This document shows positions 52,139 to 60,134 of a DNA stretch of 64,000 bases, in pieces. Positions within the stretch are counted from its first letter, which is position 1. Each line of letters starts with the position of its first letter. The translations under genes were made by a program, and so were the position numbers. The DNA comes from Bosea sp. Tri-49 (lineage in GTDB: Bacteria > Pseudomonadota > Alphaproteobacteria > Rhizobiales > Beijerinckiaceae), in the NCBI RefSeq assembly GCF_003952665.1, contig NZ_CP017947.1, positions 310,001 through 374,000 of the forward strand, written 5' to 3'. The notes under the pieces were generated by a model. That model saw only the letters and a program-made list of their open reading frames with translations. It made no database searches and was not told where the DNA came from.

Positions 52139-53133
52139 GTCGAAAGGACACTCTTCGCGCGATGCTCACCCGCCGTACTGACGAGTTGCCAGGTGGCAAC
52201 TCGTCAGTTGCGACGCCTCCAGCAACGCCTCTGCAGCATGTTCGAGCTGGCGCTGTGGGCGCGATGGGGCGCTCGCTTGAACACATCGCGTCTGCTGCCG
52301 AGCGCGCAAAAGCGTTGATCGCATCAGGCGCATCCGTCATCGAAATCGCGCCGGATAAGCTGACGAGTTCGTTTGCTCAGGATCGCCTCGACGACGAGGG
52401 CATCGAGCAGACGACGCTCTATACGGCGATCAAGGAATCTGGTCAGAAAAGTCCGATCCTTGTCCGGCCGGATCCCAGCAAGGCTGAGCACTTCCAGATC
52501 GCCTATGGTCACCGGCGGGCAAGGATTCTTCGCCTGCTTGACCGGCCAGTCCGTGCGGTCGTCCAGAACCTGTCTGACGAAGAGTTGGTCGTCATTCAGG
52601 GTCAGGAGAATTCGGCCCGGAAGGATCTGAGCTATATCGAGCGCGGCCTCTTTGCTCTGACTCTCGAGGAGAGGGGGTTCGAGCGCGCGGTCATTATGTC
52701 AGCGCTGAGCATGGAGAAGACCCAGCTTTCGAGGCTGCTGGCGCTTACGAAGTCCATATCCAAAGACCTCATCGTCGCGATAGGCCCCGCGTCGAAAGCC
52801 GGGAGGCCGAGATGGACGGCATTTGCGGAGCGGCTTGAGGCAATCGACGACAGGTCGCGGCTCGACGGACTGCTTTCCAGTCCAGAGTTCAAGGATGCTG
52901 ATAGCGATCAGCGCTTTCTCCTGGCATTCGGCGCATTGGCTCCGAGGCGGCCGACGAAGGAGAAAAAAGTCATTCTGAGAGCTGAGGCGGGTGAGCGAAT
53001 CGCCACCATTGAGCGGACAAAGAAAACATTGTCGGTCGTGGTCGATACCTCGGCGTCATCGGCATTCGGGGAGTTCGTCGCGGCGCAACTCCCGGAACTT
53101 TTTCGCCAATTTCAGTCGAAAGGAGTGGCCTGA
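52135..53133 (+). CDS. repB: Plasmid partition protein RepB (ParB family)
   Basis: 332 aa from ATG 52135, with GGAGGG upstream and the repD stop overlapping. ParB-like centromere-binding protein. Seen: APDKLTSSFAQDRLDDEG, the ParB nuclease-like motif IAYGHRRARILRLLDRPVRA, QGQENSARKDLSYIERGLFA, and a helix-turn-helix region AVIMSALSMEKTQLSRLLAL. A third parS palindrome lies inside its own codons 17-23 (ELPGGNS). Confidence 0.94.
   Translation: MSRKDTLRAMLTRRTDELPGGNSSVATPPATPLQHVRAGAVGAMGRSLEHIASAAERAKALIASGASVIEIAPDKLTSSFAQDRLDDEGIEQTTLYTAIKESGQKSPILVRPDPSKAEHFQIAYGHRRARILRLLDRPVRAVVQNLSDEELVVIQGQENSARKDLSYIERGLFALTLEERGFERAVIMSALSMEKTQLSRLLALTKSISKDLIVAIGPASKAGRPRWTAFAERLEAIDDRSRLDGLLSSPEFKDADSDQRFLLAFGALAPRRPTKEKKVILRAEAGERIATIERTKKTLSVVVDTSASSAFGEFVAAQLPELFRQFQSKGVA
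52183..52202. other. parS site 3, inside repB
   Basis: GAGTTGCCAGGTGGCAACTC again, with flanking TGAC/GTCA giving 28-bp symmetry (52179-52206). It is read in frame by repB as ELPGGNS. Confidence 0.8.
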
Positions 53134-53162
53134 CGAAGCAGGTTACAACGTAAGAGGCCGCA

Positions 53163-53212
53163 AAAGAAAAAGGCCCCCAGAACGAGTTCCGGAAGCCCTT
53201 CTCCTGTGTAGC
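53163..53212 (-). ncRNA. Counter-transcribed incompatibility RNA (ctRNA/IncA) in the repB-repC gap
   Basis: Minus strand. A perfect -35 TTGACA (53247-53242), 17-nt spacer and -10 GATTCT (53224-53219) predict a start near 53212. A terminator follows: GGCTTCCGGAAC (53197-53186) pairs, with G-U pairs, with GTTCTGGGGGCC (53183-53172), then TTTTTCTTT. The RNA would be about 50 nt, the size and position of known repABC ctRNAs that repress repC by antisense pairing with its leader. Confidence 0.75.
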
Positions 53213-53314
53213 AACTAGAGAATCACACTTCCGCGAATCGCTGTCAAGAGTCACGTCGAACGCAGTGTCGTTTTGGCGAGCCCAATTCTTTTGCCTAACC
53301 ACAGGTAAAGGAAC

Positions 53315-54544
53315 ATGGTTTCGCACATCTCAACGACGCCCTTTGGGCGGCGAACGCTGACGCTTGCGCATGTGGCAAGCCAGGCGGACGCGAAGGATAG
53401 ACCGCCGGAGAAAGCGGTCCACAAATGGAACATCTTCCGCGCGATCTGCATGGCGAAGAACCGTCTGGGGGTGACCGAGCGCGCCCTGGCGGTCCTGGAC
53501 GCCCTGCTGACGTTTCACCCGGAGACAGTCCTGACAGGGGAGGGGCTGGTGGTCTTTCCCTCCAACCAGCAGCTCTGCCTGCGGGCGCATGGCATGTCGC
53601 CGGCGACGTTGCGACGTCATCTCGCGGTCCTGGTCGACTGTGGCTTGATCATCCGGCGCGATAGCCCGAACGGGAAGCGCTATGCCCGCAAGGGCAGGGG
53701 AGGGGAGATCGAGCTCGCTTTCGGCTTCGACCTGGCGCCACTGGTTGTCCGCGCCGAGGAATTCGAAGCGCTGGCGGAAGAGGTCCTGGCTGAAGACCGG
53801 GCTCTGAAGCTCGCGCGCGAGCGGATTACAATCTGTCGGCGGGACATCTGCAAGATGATCGCGACGGGCATCGAAGAGGGCGTTCCGACGCGAAGGGATG
53901 GCCGGGGGCCGGCCAACTGGGCCGAACTGCATGAGCTCTATAGGGGCATTGTCGGCCGGCTTCCGCGGACCGCCACGCGAACGCTGCTCGAAGAGATCGC
54001 GACCGAGCTGTCGCTGCTTGCCGACGAAATCCTCAACCTTCTGGAGATGCACATTAAAACTCAGAATCCGAGCGGCAATGAGTCTCATTCTGAGCGTCAC
54101 AAACAGAATTCAAAACCAGACTCTCTTTTTGATCTTGAACCACGCTCTCCAGAGAGCAGGGGGGCGATTGTCGCGTTCGATCCTGAACCGGAGCGGATGC
54201 CGGACAGGACGTATCCCTTGGGGATGGTCTTGGACGCCTGTCCCGACATTATCGACTACAGTCGCGGTGGCATCGGCAATTGGCGCGACTTCCAGGCGGC
54301 GGTCGCTGTGGTTCGGCCGATGCTGGGAATCAGTCCGAGCGCCTGGTTCGATGCGCAAACCGTCATGGGCGAAAGCGACGCGGCCGTCGTCGTGGCCGCC
54401 ATTCTGCAGAGGGGAGAAGCGATCAGCAGTGCCGGCGGCTATCTGCGCGGCCTGACCCGCAAGGCCGCAGCGGGGGAATTCTCTCTGGGACCGATGCTGA
54501 TGGCCCTGATCGGCAGCAGAAAGCGGGAGAAGCAACGTGCCTAG
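53315..54544 (+). CDS. repC: Replication initiator RepC
   Basis: 409 aa. Essential initiator of repABC replicons; acts in cis on an origin inside its own gene. Seen: N-terminal KWNIFRAICMAKNRLGVTER, ALLTFHPETVLTGEGLVVFP, SNQQLCLRAHGMSPATLRRH (winged-helix) and the C-terminal RPMLGISPSAWFDAQTVMG and GGYLRGLTRKAAAGEF. ATG 53315 with AAGGA close upstream. The leader 53134-53314 carries the ctRNA on the other strand. Confidence 0.95.
   Translation: MVSHISTTPFGRRTLTLAHVASQADAKDRPPEKAVHKWNIFRAICMAKNRLGVTERALAVLDALLTFHPETVLTGEGLVVFPSNQQLCLRAHGMSPATLRRHLAVLVDCGLIIRRDSPNGKRYARKGRGGEIELAFGFDLAPLVVRAEEFEALAEEVLAEDRALKLARERITICRRDICKMIATGIEEGVPTRRDGRGPANWAELHELYRGIVGRLPRTATRTLLEEIATELSLLADEILNLLEMHIKTQNPSGNESHSERHKQNSKPDSLFDLEPRSPESRGAIVAFDPEPERMPDRTYPLGMVLDACPDIIDYSRGGIGNWRDFQAAVAVVRPMLGISPSAWFDAQTVMGESDAAVVVAAILQRGEAISSAGGYLRGLTRKAAAGEFSLGPMLMALIGSRKREKQRA
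54045..54150. other. Probable oriV (AT-rich segment inside repC)
   Basis: The stretch 54045-54150 is clearly richer in A/T than its surroundings and encodes the low-complexity linker of RepC (HIKTQNPSGNESHSERHK). In repABC plasmids the origin lies in such an AT-rich part of repC. Placement is by analogy. Confidence 0.45.
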
Positions 54545-54648
54545 CCGGTGCCGTGGTCCGCTCTGTCATAAGCTGCGTGAATCGGTGGCGCCGGATCGAT
54601 TCAACCTTTGCGTTGGACCGGGCGGTCGACAGCGAGCGACATGTCCGC

Positions 54649-54951
54649 ATGGACAGAGCCCTGACCTCGAATGGACCGCGGTTGCAGATGCTGGTGCTGG
54701 ACCGGACCGATCCGCACCAGAACATGGCGCGCTTCTACGTGCTCTCCCTCGAACCGACGCTGTTCGGCGATGCGGCGCTCGTGCGCGAATGGGGACGCTG
54801 GGGCCGGCCCGGCCGGCGGCGGTTGGACCTGTTTGCGGATATCGAGGCGGCCGCCGAGGCGCTCGAGGACTGGTTGCGGAAAAAGACCAGGCGCGGCTAT
54901 CGCGTCGCCGACAGTGCGGCCGGAGCCGAGGATCGCGACAGGCGCGTCTAG
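54649..54951 (+). CDS. WGR-domain protein
   Basis: 100 aa. LQMLVLDRTDPHQNMARFYV, LSLEPTLFGDAALVREWGRW, GRPGRRRLDLFADIEAAAEA and LRKKTRRGYRVAD are a single WGR domain, a nucleic-acid-associated fold also found in PARPs and MolR. Standalone WGR genes are common on rhizobial plasmids; function unknown. I chose ATG 54649; the frame is open further upstream. It follows repC by 104 nt and ends exactly where a degenerate parS begins. Confidence 0.85.
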   Translation: MDRALTSNGPRLQMLVLDRTDPHQNMARFYVLSLEPTLFGDAALVREWGRWGRPGRRRLDLFADIEAAAEALEDWLRKKTRRGYRVADSAAGAEDRDRRV

Positions 54952-54966
54952 TTGCTAGGTGGCAAC
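54951..54966. other. Degenerate parS-like site
   Basis: GTTGCTAGGTGGCAAC differs from the core of parS sites 2 and 3 by one base. It lies 400 nt past repC; weaker RepB binding is likely. Confidence 0.5.
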
Positions 54967-55057
54967 TTGGCGGGCGCATGCTGCACTGGGCCTGAGAGAT
55001 TCCGGTTGTGTCGATGCAGGTGCTGCGGGAAGCTGCCTTCCCTAGGGAGGCGATGAC

Positions 55058-55171
55058 ATGCGGACGCATAAAACTGCCGAAGCCGGAATGGCCCGGGTCA
55101 ATGGGATCCTCATTCGCAGCGCGATTGTCGTGGCGATTGCTGCAGCTTTGGTCGCGCCGCTGTTACGTTGA
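55058..55171 (+). CDS. Small membrane protein
   Basis: 37 aa with one hydrophobic helix (ILIRSAIVVAIAAALVAPLL). GGGAGG lies 7 nt before ATG 55058, a strong ribosome site for so short a frame. Not recognised. It is the only supported gene between the WGR gene and the recombinase (54952-55266). Confidence 0.45.
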   Translation: MRTHKTAEAGMARVNGILIRSAIVVAIAAALVAPLLR

Positions 55172-55266
55172 GCGTGGTACTATCGGTCGAGCACGTGGCG
55201 ACGCGGCGCGGCAAGCTCCGTGTTTGGAGATCGGCGAGCTTGGCAGAGCCGGACGCGCAGCAATGG

Positions 55267-56430
55267 CTAGAGCGCCAATCGGGCAGCCTTGCTGCGCTGC
55301 CGGTCAGCTTCGTTGTAGTAGCTCGCCGCCTGCTGGACCGAGCGGTGCTGCGACTGTGCCATCGCCGCAGGCAAGGGCACGCCGTTCTGGGCAGCTTCGG
55401 TCAGATAGCCGGAGCGTAGGCCGTGGGCGGAAAACGCGAGTGGATCGAGCCCGGCCTGGGCGCAGCGGCATTTCAGGATCAGATTGACGGCTTGTGGAGT
55501 GAGGGCGCGATTGGAGAGCCCCTCCCAGCGATCGATTGCCCGGAACACTGCGCCTTTGCTGATGTTGGCGCGTTCGAGCCAGTCGCGCAGGGCTACGACC
55601 GGCGGGCCGACAATCAGGACGCGGGCATCCTCGTCGGCAGCCGCGGTCTTGGTCTTGCCGAGCGCGATCGCCAGGCAGGGCAGGCGCGGCGAATCCGGAT
55701 CGTCGGGATCGCGCGGCACCGGCGCTTCCTCGCTGAGCTGCTCGACCCGCAAACGGGCGATCTCGCTGCGGCGGCGGCCGCCCGAGCCGAACGCGACCAG
55801 CAACAGCGCCTGGTCGCGGCTGTCGCATAGTCGGTCACTGCCGCAAGTGGCGAGCAAGTGATCGAGGATCGTGCGGGTGACGGCCCGCTTGCTCTTGCGC
55901 CGGCGCGGTCGGGCGCTGGCCCGCACCGCCAGTCGCACTGCCGTTCGTAACGATGGCGCGGCGAACGGGCCCAAGAGCCCCTTCCAGCGGTGCAACGTCG
56001 CCCAATGCGCGAGACGGCGTTTCACCGTCGCGGGCGCATGCGGACCGTCAACGCGCAAATGACCGCCGAGGCGCAAGGCGCTTGCGATAGCGTCGGGCAT
56101 GCCGTGGCTGGGATTCGCCTCGCGTTGGGCTGGGTCCCAGAGATGCTGGGCCAAAAATTTCAGCGCCAGCGCTTCCGGAGCCGGCCAGGGCAGGGGCGAC
56201 CCGGTCGCAGCGATCGCCCAGGCCTCGAGATAGGCTAGGTCCGAGGCCAAGGCGCGCAACGAGTTTTCGCCCATGCCCTCCTTGGCGAGGTGGCGCAGGG
56301 TCGCGACGTCGTTGTCGGTCAGGATTTTGGCGAGCTGGTCGCGCCGCTCCATCGGCAAAATGCCGGCGAGCGCGTCGAGCTGCAGGGCGCGGCGGGTTTC
56401 GGCGCCGCCGATCGCTGTGATGTCATTCAT
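55267..56430 (-). CDS. Tyrosine recombinase/integrase
   Basis: 387 aa. N-terminal SAM-like domain and C-terminal catalytic domain with the first Arg in FGSGGRRRSEIARLRVEQL, the box LDPLAFSAHGLRSGYLTEA (H-x2-R), QHRSVQQAASYYNEADR (His and the Tyr nucleophile). Likely a site-specific recombinase of a mobile element or plasmid resolution system. ATG 56430. No flanking att repeat or tRNA found. Divergent from mntA. Confidence 0.92.
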   Translation of the reverse strand: MNDITAIGGAETRRALQLDALAGILPMERRDQLAKILTDNDVATLRHLAKEGMGENSLRALASDLAYLEAWAIAATGSPLPWPAPEALALKFLAQHLWDPAQREANPSHGMPDAIASALRLGGHLRVDGPHAPATVKRRLAHWATLHRWKGLLGPFAAPSLRTAVRLAVRASARPRRRKSKRAVTRTILDHLLATCGSDRLCDSRDQALLLVAFGSGGRRRSEIARLRVEQLSEEAPVPRDPDDPDSPRLPCLAIALGKTKTAAADEDARVLIVGPPVVALRDWLERANISKGAVFRAIDRWEGLSNRALTPQAVNLILKCRCAQAGLDPLAFSAHGLRSGYLTEAAQNGVPLPAAMAQSQHRSVQQAASYYNEADRQRSKAARLAL

Positions 56431-56525
56431 GGCATGCCCTGCGCTGGCCGAGGGTCGCTTTTGAGAACCTTCGACTGAGGACCAGCATCATTCCGCTGTC
56501 GGCCGCTTTGGTGTACAACTCCTCC

Positions 56526-56822
56526 ATGACCCGCGAGCAAGCTATCGCCGAGATCGCTGTCAGCGCCCCCGCCTTGCGCGCTCGCGGAGTCGAGGCCGCA
56601 TATCTGTTTGGCTCGACCGCGCGCGGTGAAGCGCGGCCCGACAGCGACTTCGACGTCTTCGTTGACATCGCGCCGGACGCAAAATTCTCGCTACTTGATC
56701 TGGCCGGCGTGCACCGCCTGTTGAACGAGTCGATCGGGCGCAAGGTCGATGTGACCACGCGAGAAAGCCTGCATCCCAAGCTGCGCAGCGAGATCGAGCG
56801 GGACGCCGTGCGCGTGTTCTGA
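56526..56822 (+). CDS. mntA: MntA-type nucleotidyltransferase antitoxin
   Basis: 98 aa. Minimal nucleotidyltransferase: AAYLFGSTARGEARPDSDF and DVFVDIAPDAKFSLLD carry the G-S-x10-D-x-D active site. In MntA-HepT systems it adds AMP to the HepT toxin. The stop overlaps the hepT start (TGATG). There is no good ribosome site before ATG 56526. The toxin partner is broken. Confidence 0.85.
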   Translation: MTREQAIAEIAVSAPALRARGVEAAYLFGSTARGEARPDSDFDVFVDIAPDAKFSLLDLAGVHRLLNESIGRKVDVTTRESLHPKLRSEIERDAVRVF

Positions 56823-57166
56823 TGGCGCGCCGCATCGACGTTGTTCTCGAGGACATCCTCGTCGCGATCGACATTGTCGACGGGGCTGTCGACGGGCGAA
56901 CGCAGGCGAGTTTCCAGGCTGACGTGTTTCTCCAGCTCGGAGTGGAGCGGGCTCTTGAGATCATCTCGGAGGCGGTTCGGCATCTGCCCTAAGAGCTTTT
57001 GGCGACGCAGCCAGATATCCGCTGGCCGGACGTGCGTGCGCTCGGCAACCTGATCCGCGACGAATATTGGCGTGTCGATCCCAAAATCGTTTGGCGGATC
57101 GTCGCCGACGATCTCCCGCCGCTGCGCGCCGCGATCGCGGATCTGCTCCGGCGACAGACGGCCTGA
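56822..57166 (+). pseudogene. HepT toxin gene with an in-frame stop and altered active site
   Basis: The first 56 codons (VLEDILVAIDIVDGAVDGRT, FLQLGVERALEIISEAVRHL) are HepT-like and end at TAA 56990-56992. The frame continues without shift through ELLATQPDIRWPDVRALG, NLIRDEYWRVDPKIVWRIV and LPPLRAAIADLLRR. The HEPN RNase motif R-x4-6-H is altered: the family's RHxY reads RDEY, so the His is lost. A nonsense mutation plus active-site loss means no toxin. Confidence 0.8.
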
Positions 57167-57334
57167 GCCATCCGGCGCTCGCGTTAACGGCCTTTCGCCG
57201 ACGAACCGATCGCATCGCTTCACCGCTGATCCTTGCGCTTCCTATTCGCCATTCTCGTCGTCCGGAGGCCCGGCTGACGTCATCGTCGGTGTTTTGGAGC
57301 GCCAGAATCGCCGATTACGGAGGACATGTCCATC

Positions 57335-57363
57335 ACTATCGATAAGAGGTAATTATCGATAGT
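57335..57363. repeat. 11-bp inverted repeat before the RHE_PE00001 gene
   Basis: ACTATCGATAA-N7-TTATCGATAGT, perfect arms, in an AT-rich patch 76 nt upstream of the 57440 gene. Likely an operator or recombination core; not a terminator (no T-run). The rest of 57167-57439 holds no gene I can support. Confidence 0.6.
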
Positions 57364-57439
57364 TATAGATGTACGGTGGTGGGTGTCAGTGTGAAACAAA
57401 CGAATGGCTATTTAGATTGGTTATGATAGATTTGTAGGG

Positions 57440-58642
57440 GTGAATTCAACTCGCTACGATTTCTCGCACGCCGAGCGCCAGGCGCTGGTTTCGGACTGCG
57501 CCGTAGCCGCGGAAGCCGCGGCGATCGCGCTCGCCCGTTGCGACGAGCGTCTGCTCCACGCCGAGCCCGTCCTGGCCGAGGGCGCGCGCCAGCGCGGCCA
57601 CGCTTTTGAGGCCCAGGCCCTGATCGGGCTCACGGGCGGCCTGTGCCCGCTCGAGGACCTTTGCCTGCACGATGCCGGCATGGATGTGCGCAGCCCGACG
57701 CGCGAGATCGCCCGGGCTGCCGCCATGCTCGACGAGCGCCGGCGCCTGGCGCGGCGTGAGCCGGACGAGATCTTGAGCCCGAGCGCCCTTCGGCAGCGGC
57801 TCGGGATCGAAGGATCACCGGAACCCGGTCGGCCGGACAGGTTGACGACCTCGGTGGCCGCGAAACAGTTCGTGGCACCCTGGGACCGGATCGGACGGGA
57901 CGACGACGATCAGGACCACGCCGGTGAAAATGAACAGGACCTGGAGGAGGAGGAGGACGATCACGCCGATTCGGCCTTCGCTGAGATCGACGCTCTGTTG
58001 GTGCGGACCCGCAAAAAGCTAGACGCTTGGAACGATTTGTCCTCCGACGCGGGCCGCAAAAACCTGACCCTGCGCGATCCCGGCTATGATGCCGCCGGGC
58101 GGTTCGCGCGCTGGCAACACATTCTGGAGGAGGGCAGGGGGCTGCCAGCCGCGCTTGCGGCCGCGCTCGCGCTCGACGCCTGGCTTTGGCTCGAGCCGTC
58201 GGAACGCGCCGGCGAATTCGGCTTCGCGCTGGCCGCGACCGTGTTGCGGCAGCGGGGGGCGGCGTTGGCGCATTTGCCGGCGCTTGGGCTGGGGTTGAGG
58301 CGAGGGAAGTTTCGGTGGAGCCCGCATTTGGCGCTCGGCGTCCGGATCGCGGGGCTGCTCGACGCCTTTGCCGAGACCGCCGTGTTCGGGCAGGCGGATC
58401 TTGACCGGTTGACCTTGGCTCGAGCCGTGATGTTGCGGAGGTGTGAGGGCAGGAGGGGGAATTCGAAACTGGCGGAGCTGGTCGACCTGTTCGTGGCGTC
58501 ACCGCTCGTCACCGTGCAGCTGGCGGCGGCGCGCCTGCAGGTGACGCCGCAGGCGGTCGAGGCCATGCTGAAGCAGCTCGGCGGCAGCCTGCCGCGCGAG
58601 TTGACGGGCCGGAAGCGGTATCGGGCCTGGGGGATCATGTGA
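57440..58642 (+). CDS. RHE_PE00001-family protein (DUF1403/DUF1612-like with HTH)
   Basis: 400 aa. AIALARCDERLLHAEPVLAE, CPLEDLCLHDAGMDVRSPTR, then an acidic linker (DQDHAGENEQDLEEEEDD), FARWQHILEEGRGLPAALAA and a C-terminal helix-turn-helix-like VTVQLAAARLQVTPQAVEA. This architecture is common on rhizobial repABC plasmids; role unknown but DNA binding is likely. GTG 57440 follows AGGGG directly; an inverted repeat upstream may be its own operator. Confidence 0.75.
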   Translation: MNSTRYDFSHAERQALVSDCAVAAEAAAIALARCDERLLHAEPVLAEGARQRGHAFEAQALIGLTGGLCPLEDLCLHDAGMDVRSPTREIARAAAMLDERRRLARREPDEILSPSALRQRLGIEGSPEPGRPDRLTTSVAAKQFVAPWDRIGRDDDDQDHAGENEQDLEEEEDDHADSAFAEIDALLVRTRKKLDAWNDLSSDAGRKNLTLRDPGYDAAGRFARWQHILEEGRGLPAALAAALALDAWLWLEPSERAGEFGFALAATVLRQRGAALAHLPALGLGLRRGKFRWSPHLALGVRIAGLLDAFAETAVFGQADLDRLTLARAVMLRRCEGRRGNSKLAELVDLFVASPLVTVQLAAARLQVTPQAVEAMLKQLGGSLPRELTGRKRYRAWGIM

Positions 58643-58655
58643 CCAGGCAGACATA

Positions 58656-58687
58656 TGCACTTGACGGCATAATGCACTTTAGGGCAT
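58656..58687. promoter_or_regulatory. Direct repeats before the HigBA-type pair
   Basis: TGCACTTGACGGCAT (58656-58670) and TGCACTTTAGGGCAT (58673-58687) differ at three central bases only and end 9 nt before the toxin ATG. Probable antitoxin-binding operator. Confidence 0.55.
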
Positions 58688-58696
58688 GTCGAGCGT

Positions 58697-59074
58697 ATGG
58701 TCTGGGCTGTTCAATCCGTCGTTGAGTTCGAGCGCTGGTTCCTGACTCTCGAAAGCGGCGTCCGGGTCGAGATCGCCGCCAAGATCAGCCTGTTGCAGCA
58801 AGTCGGGCCAACGCTTGGCCGGCCGCATGCCGATACGCTGAAGGGTTCGGCCTATCCGAACATGAAAGAGCTGCGGGTCCAGATCGGCGGCGACCCCTGG
58901 CGAATCTTCTTCGCCTTCGACCCAAGACGGTCAGCCATCTTGCTGGTCGGCGGCAATAAGGGCGGCGATGGCCGCTTCTATGAGGTCAATCTGCCGATCG
59001 CCGACGAGCGGTATCGCGACCATCTCGCGACGCTGATCGTGCCACCACCATCGAAGAGAGGGCCAAAACGATGA
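58697..59074 (+). CDS. HigB/Gp49-type RelE-family toxin
   Basis: 125 aa. VEFERWFLTLESGVRVEIAA, HADTLKGSAYPNMKELRVQ, DPWRIFFAFDPRRSAILLVG and GNKGGDGRFYEVNLPIAD fit the Gp49/HigB branch of RelE-like mRNA interferases. Toxin-first order with an ATGA overlap to the XRE antitoxin is the HigBA layout. Confidence 0.88.
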   Translation: MVWAVQSVVEFERWFLTLESGVRVEIAAKISLLQQVGPTLGRPHADTLKGSAYPNMKELRVQIGGDPWRIFFAFDPRRSAILLVGGNKGGDGRFYEVNLPIADERYRDHLATLIVPPPSKRGPKR

Positions 59075-59412
59075 CCGCCTCCTGGAATGAGACGCTGGCC
59101 AAACTCCCAGCCGACGAGCAGGCCGCGATCGCAAAGCGTAGCCGCGAGGTAATGGCCGAATATGTCGGCCTCAAGGAGCTCCGTAAGGCGCGCCGCCTGA
59201 GTCAGGCGGCTCTGGCTGCGCGTCTGCACACCGATCAGGCCGGTGTCTCAAAACTCGAGAAGCGCGCAGATCTGCTGCTGAGCACGCTCAAGGGCTATGT
59301 CGAGGCCGCCGGCGGCAGCCTTGAGATCGTGGCGCGGTTTCCGGACGGTCCGACCTTGCGCATCGACCGGCTGGGAGATGTCGGGCGGCCAAAGAAGGCT
59401 GATGCCGCGTAG
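59071..59412 (+). CDS. HigA-type XRE antitoxin
   Basis: 113 aa. A helix-turn-helix of the XRE type: LKELRKARRLSQAALAARL, HTDQAGVSKLEKRADLLLS, TLKGYVEAAGGSLEIVARF. N-terminal 35 residues (ETLAKLPADEQAAIAKRSRE) give dimer and toxin contacts. Overlaps the toxin by 4 nt. It should bind the direct repeats at 58656-58687. Confidence 0.9.
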   Translation: MTASWNETLAKLPADEQAAIAKRSREVMAEYVGLKELRKARRLSQAALAARLHTDQAGVSKLEKRADLLLSTLKGYVEAAGGSLEIVARFPDGPTLRIDRLGDVGRPKKADAA

Positions 59413-59480
59413 TCTCTCGCTTCTGCTTGTGGCCCGGTGCGGACGTTGCGCTGAATGAGGCGGCGTGATGTCTTGATGGC

Positions 59481-59822
59481 ATGATCGTCGAGACGCACAT
59501 AGACCCGACTGGAAGTCTGGTTCTTGCAGTCGATCGAACCGATGGGAGGCTGATCTCGATCGGCTTCGAGGGGTTCGAGTGGCATACTCACCCCGACCTC
59601 CTGATGGGCGAGTATGGTCCAACCGCGGAGATGGCACTGGAAGCATTCAAGCACGCGCTCATGAGCGACGAGCTCGTGATTGCCATCATCCGGCGCGGCA
59701 GCCGCATGGTCGACGTATCCCTGCCCGACGAACCGCTGTCCGAGCATGAGAGCCTGTCCGAGGGCGAGACGCTGGAACGGCGCCACTGGAGCGGGCGGCT
59801 TTGGTCGCAACATGCGATGTGA
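59481..59822 (+). CDS. Hypothetical protein
   Basis: 113 aa: ETHIDPTGSLVLAVDRTDGR, LISIGFEGFEWHTHPDLL, ALEAFKHALMSDELVIAII and the acidic tail DEPLSEHESLSEGETL. It reads like a small immunity-type or housekeeping alpha/beta protein; not recognised. 68 nt after higA, no clear ribosome site. Confidence 0.55.
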   Translation: MIVETHIDPTGSLVLAVDRTDGRLISIGFEGFEWHTHPDLLMGEYGPTAEMALEAFKHALMSDELVIAIIRRGSRMVDVSLPDEPLSEHESLSEGETLERRHWSGRLWSQHAM

Positions 59823-59843
59823 TTGAGCGTCGGCTTCCGACCC

Positions 59844-60131
59844 TTAGCTGACATTGCGGTTCCGCTCGACCATCTCGTAATGCTCGCCGATGCTGCCGCG
59901 AGACATCAGGTTCTTGCTGCCGCATTTCGAGCAGCGGTAGCGCAGGCAGATATCCGGGATAGGCAGATCGTCGGGCAGCCCGTCCATGCCGATCTCGGCA
60001 TGATGCAGGCAGTCGTTGCACCAGATCTCGGCTCGCTTAAGCCCTCGCGCTCGATCGGAGCCGACTGTCGCCGGCTGCGCCATCGAGCCATCCTTGTTGT
60101 AGGCGCGGCGCGGGTTTCGGACTGGCGCCAT
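59844..60131 (-). CDS. Small zinc-ribbon protein downstream of the SOS-type gene
   Basis: 95 aa from ATG 60131, 3 nt after the stop of the preceding 102-aa gene; ATG 60083 with AAGGA 7 nt upstream gives 79 aa and may be the true start. LKRAEIWCNDCLHHAEIG, then RYRCSKCGSKNLMSRGS: two C-x2-C knuckles, probably one zinc ribbon. Unknown function. It should be co-transcribed from the LexA-box promoter. Confidence 0.65.
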   Translation of the reverse strand: MAPVRNPRRAYNKDGSMAQPATVGSDRARGLKRAEIWCNDCLHHAEIGMDGLPDDLPIPDICLRYRCSKCGSKNLMSRGSIGEHYEMVERNRNVS

Positions 60132-60134
60132 TGA

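Noticed and set aside
55267..56430. Integrative element with att sites around the tyrosine recombinase
   Set aside because: No flanking direct repeats or tRNA target could be found by eye; the gene may serve plasmid resolution instead.
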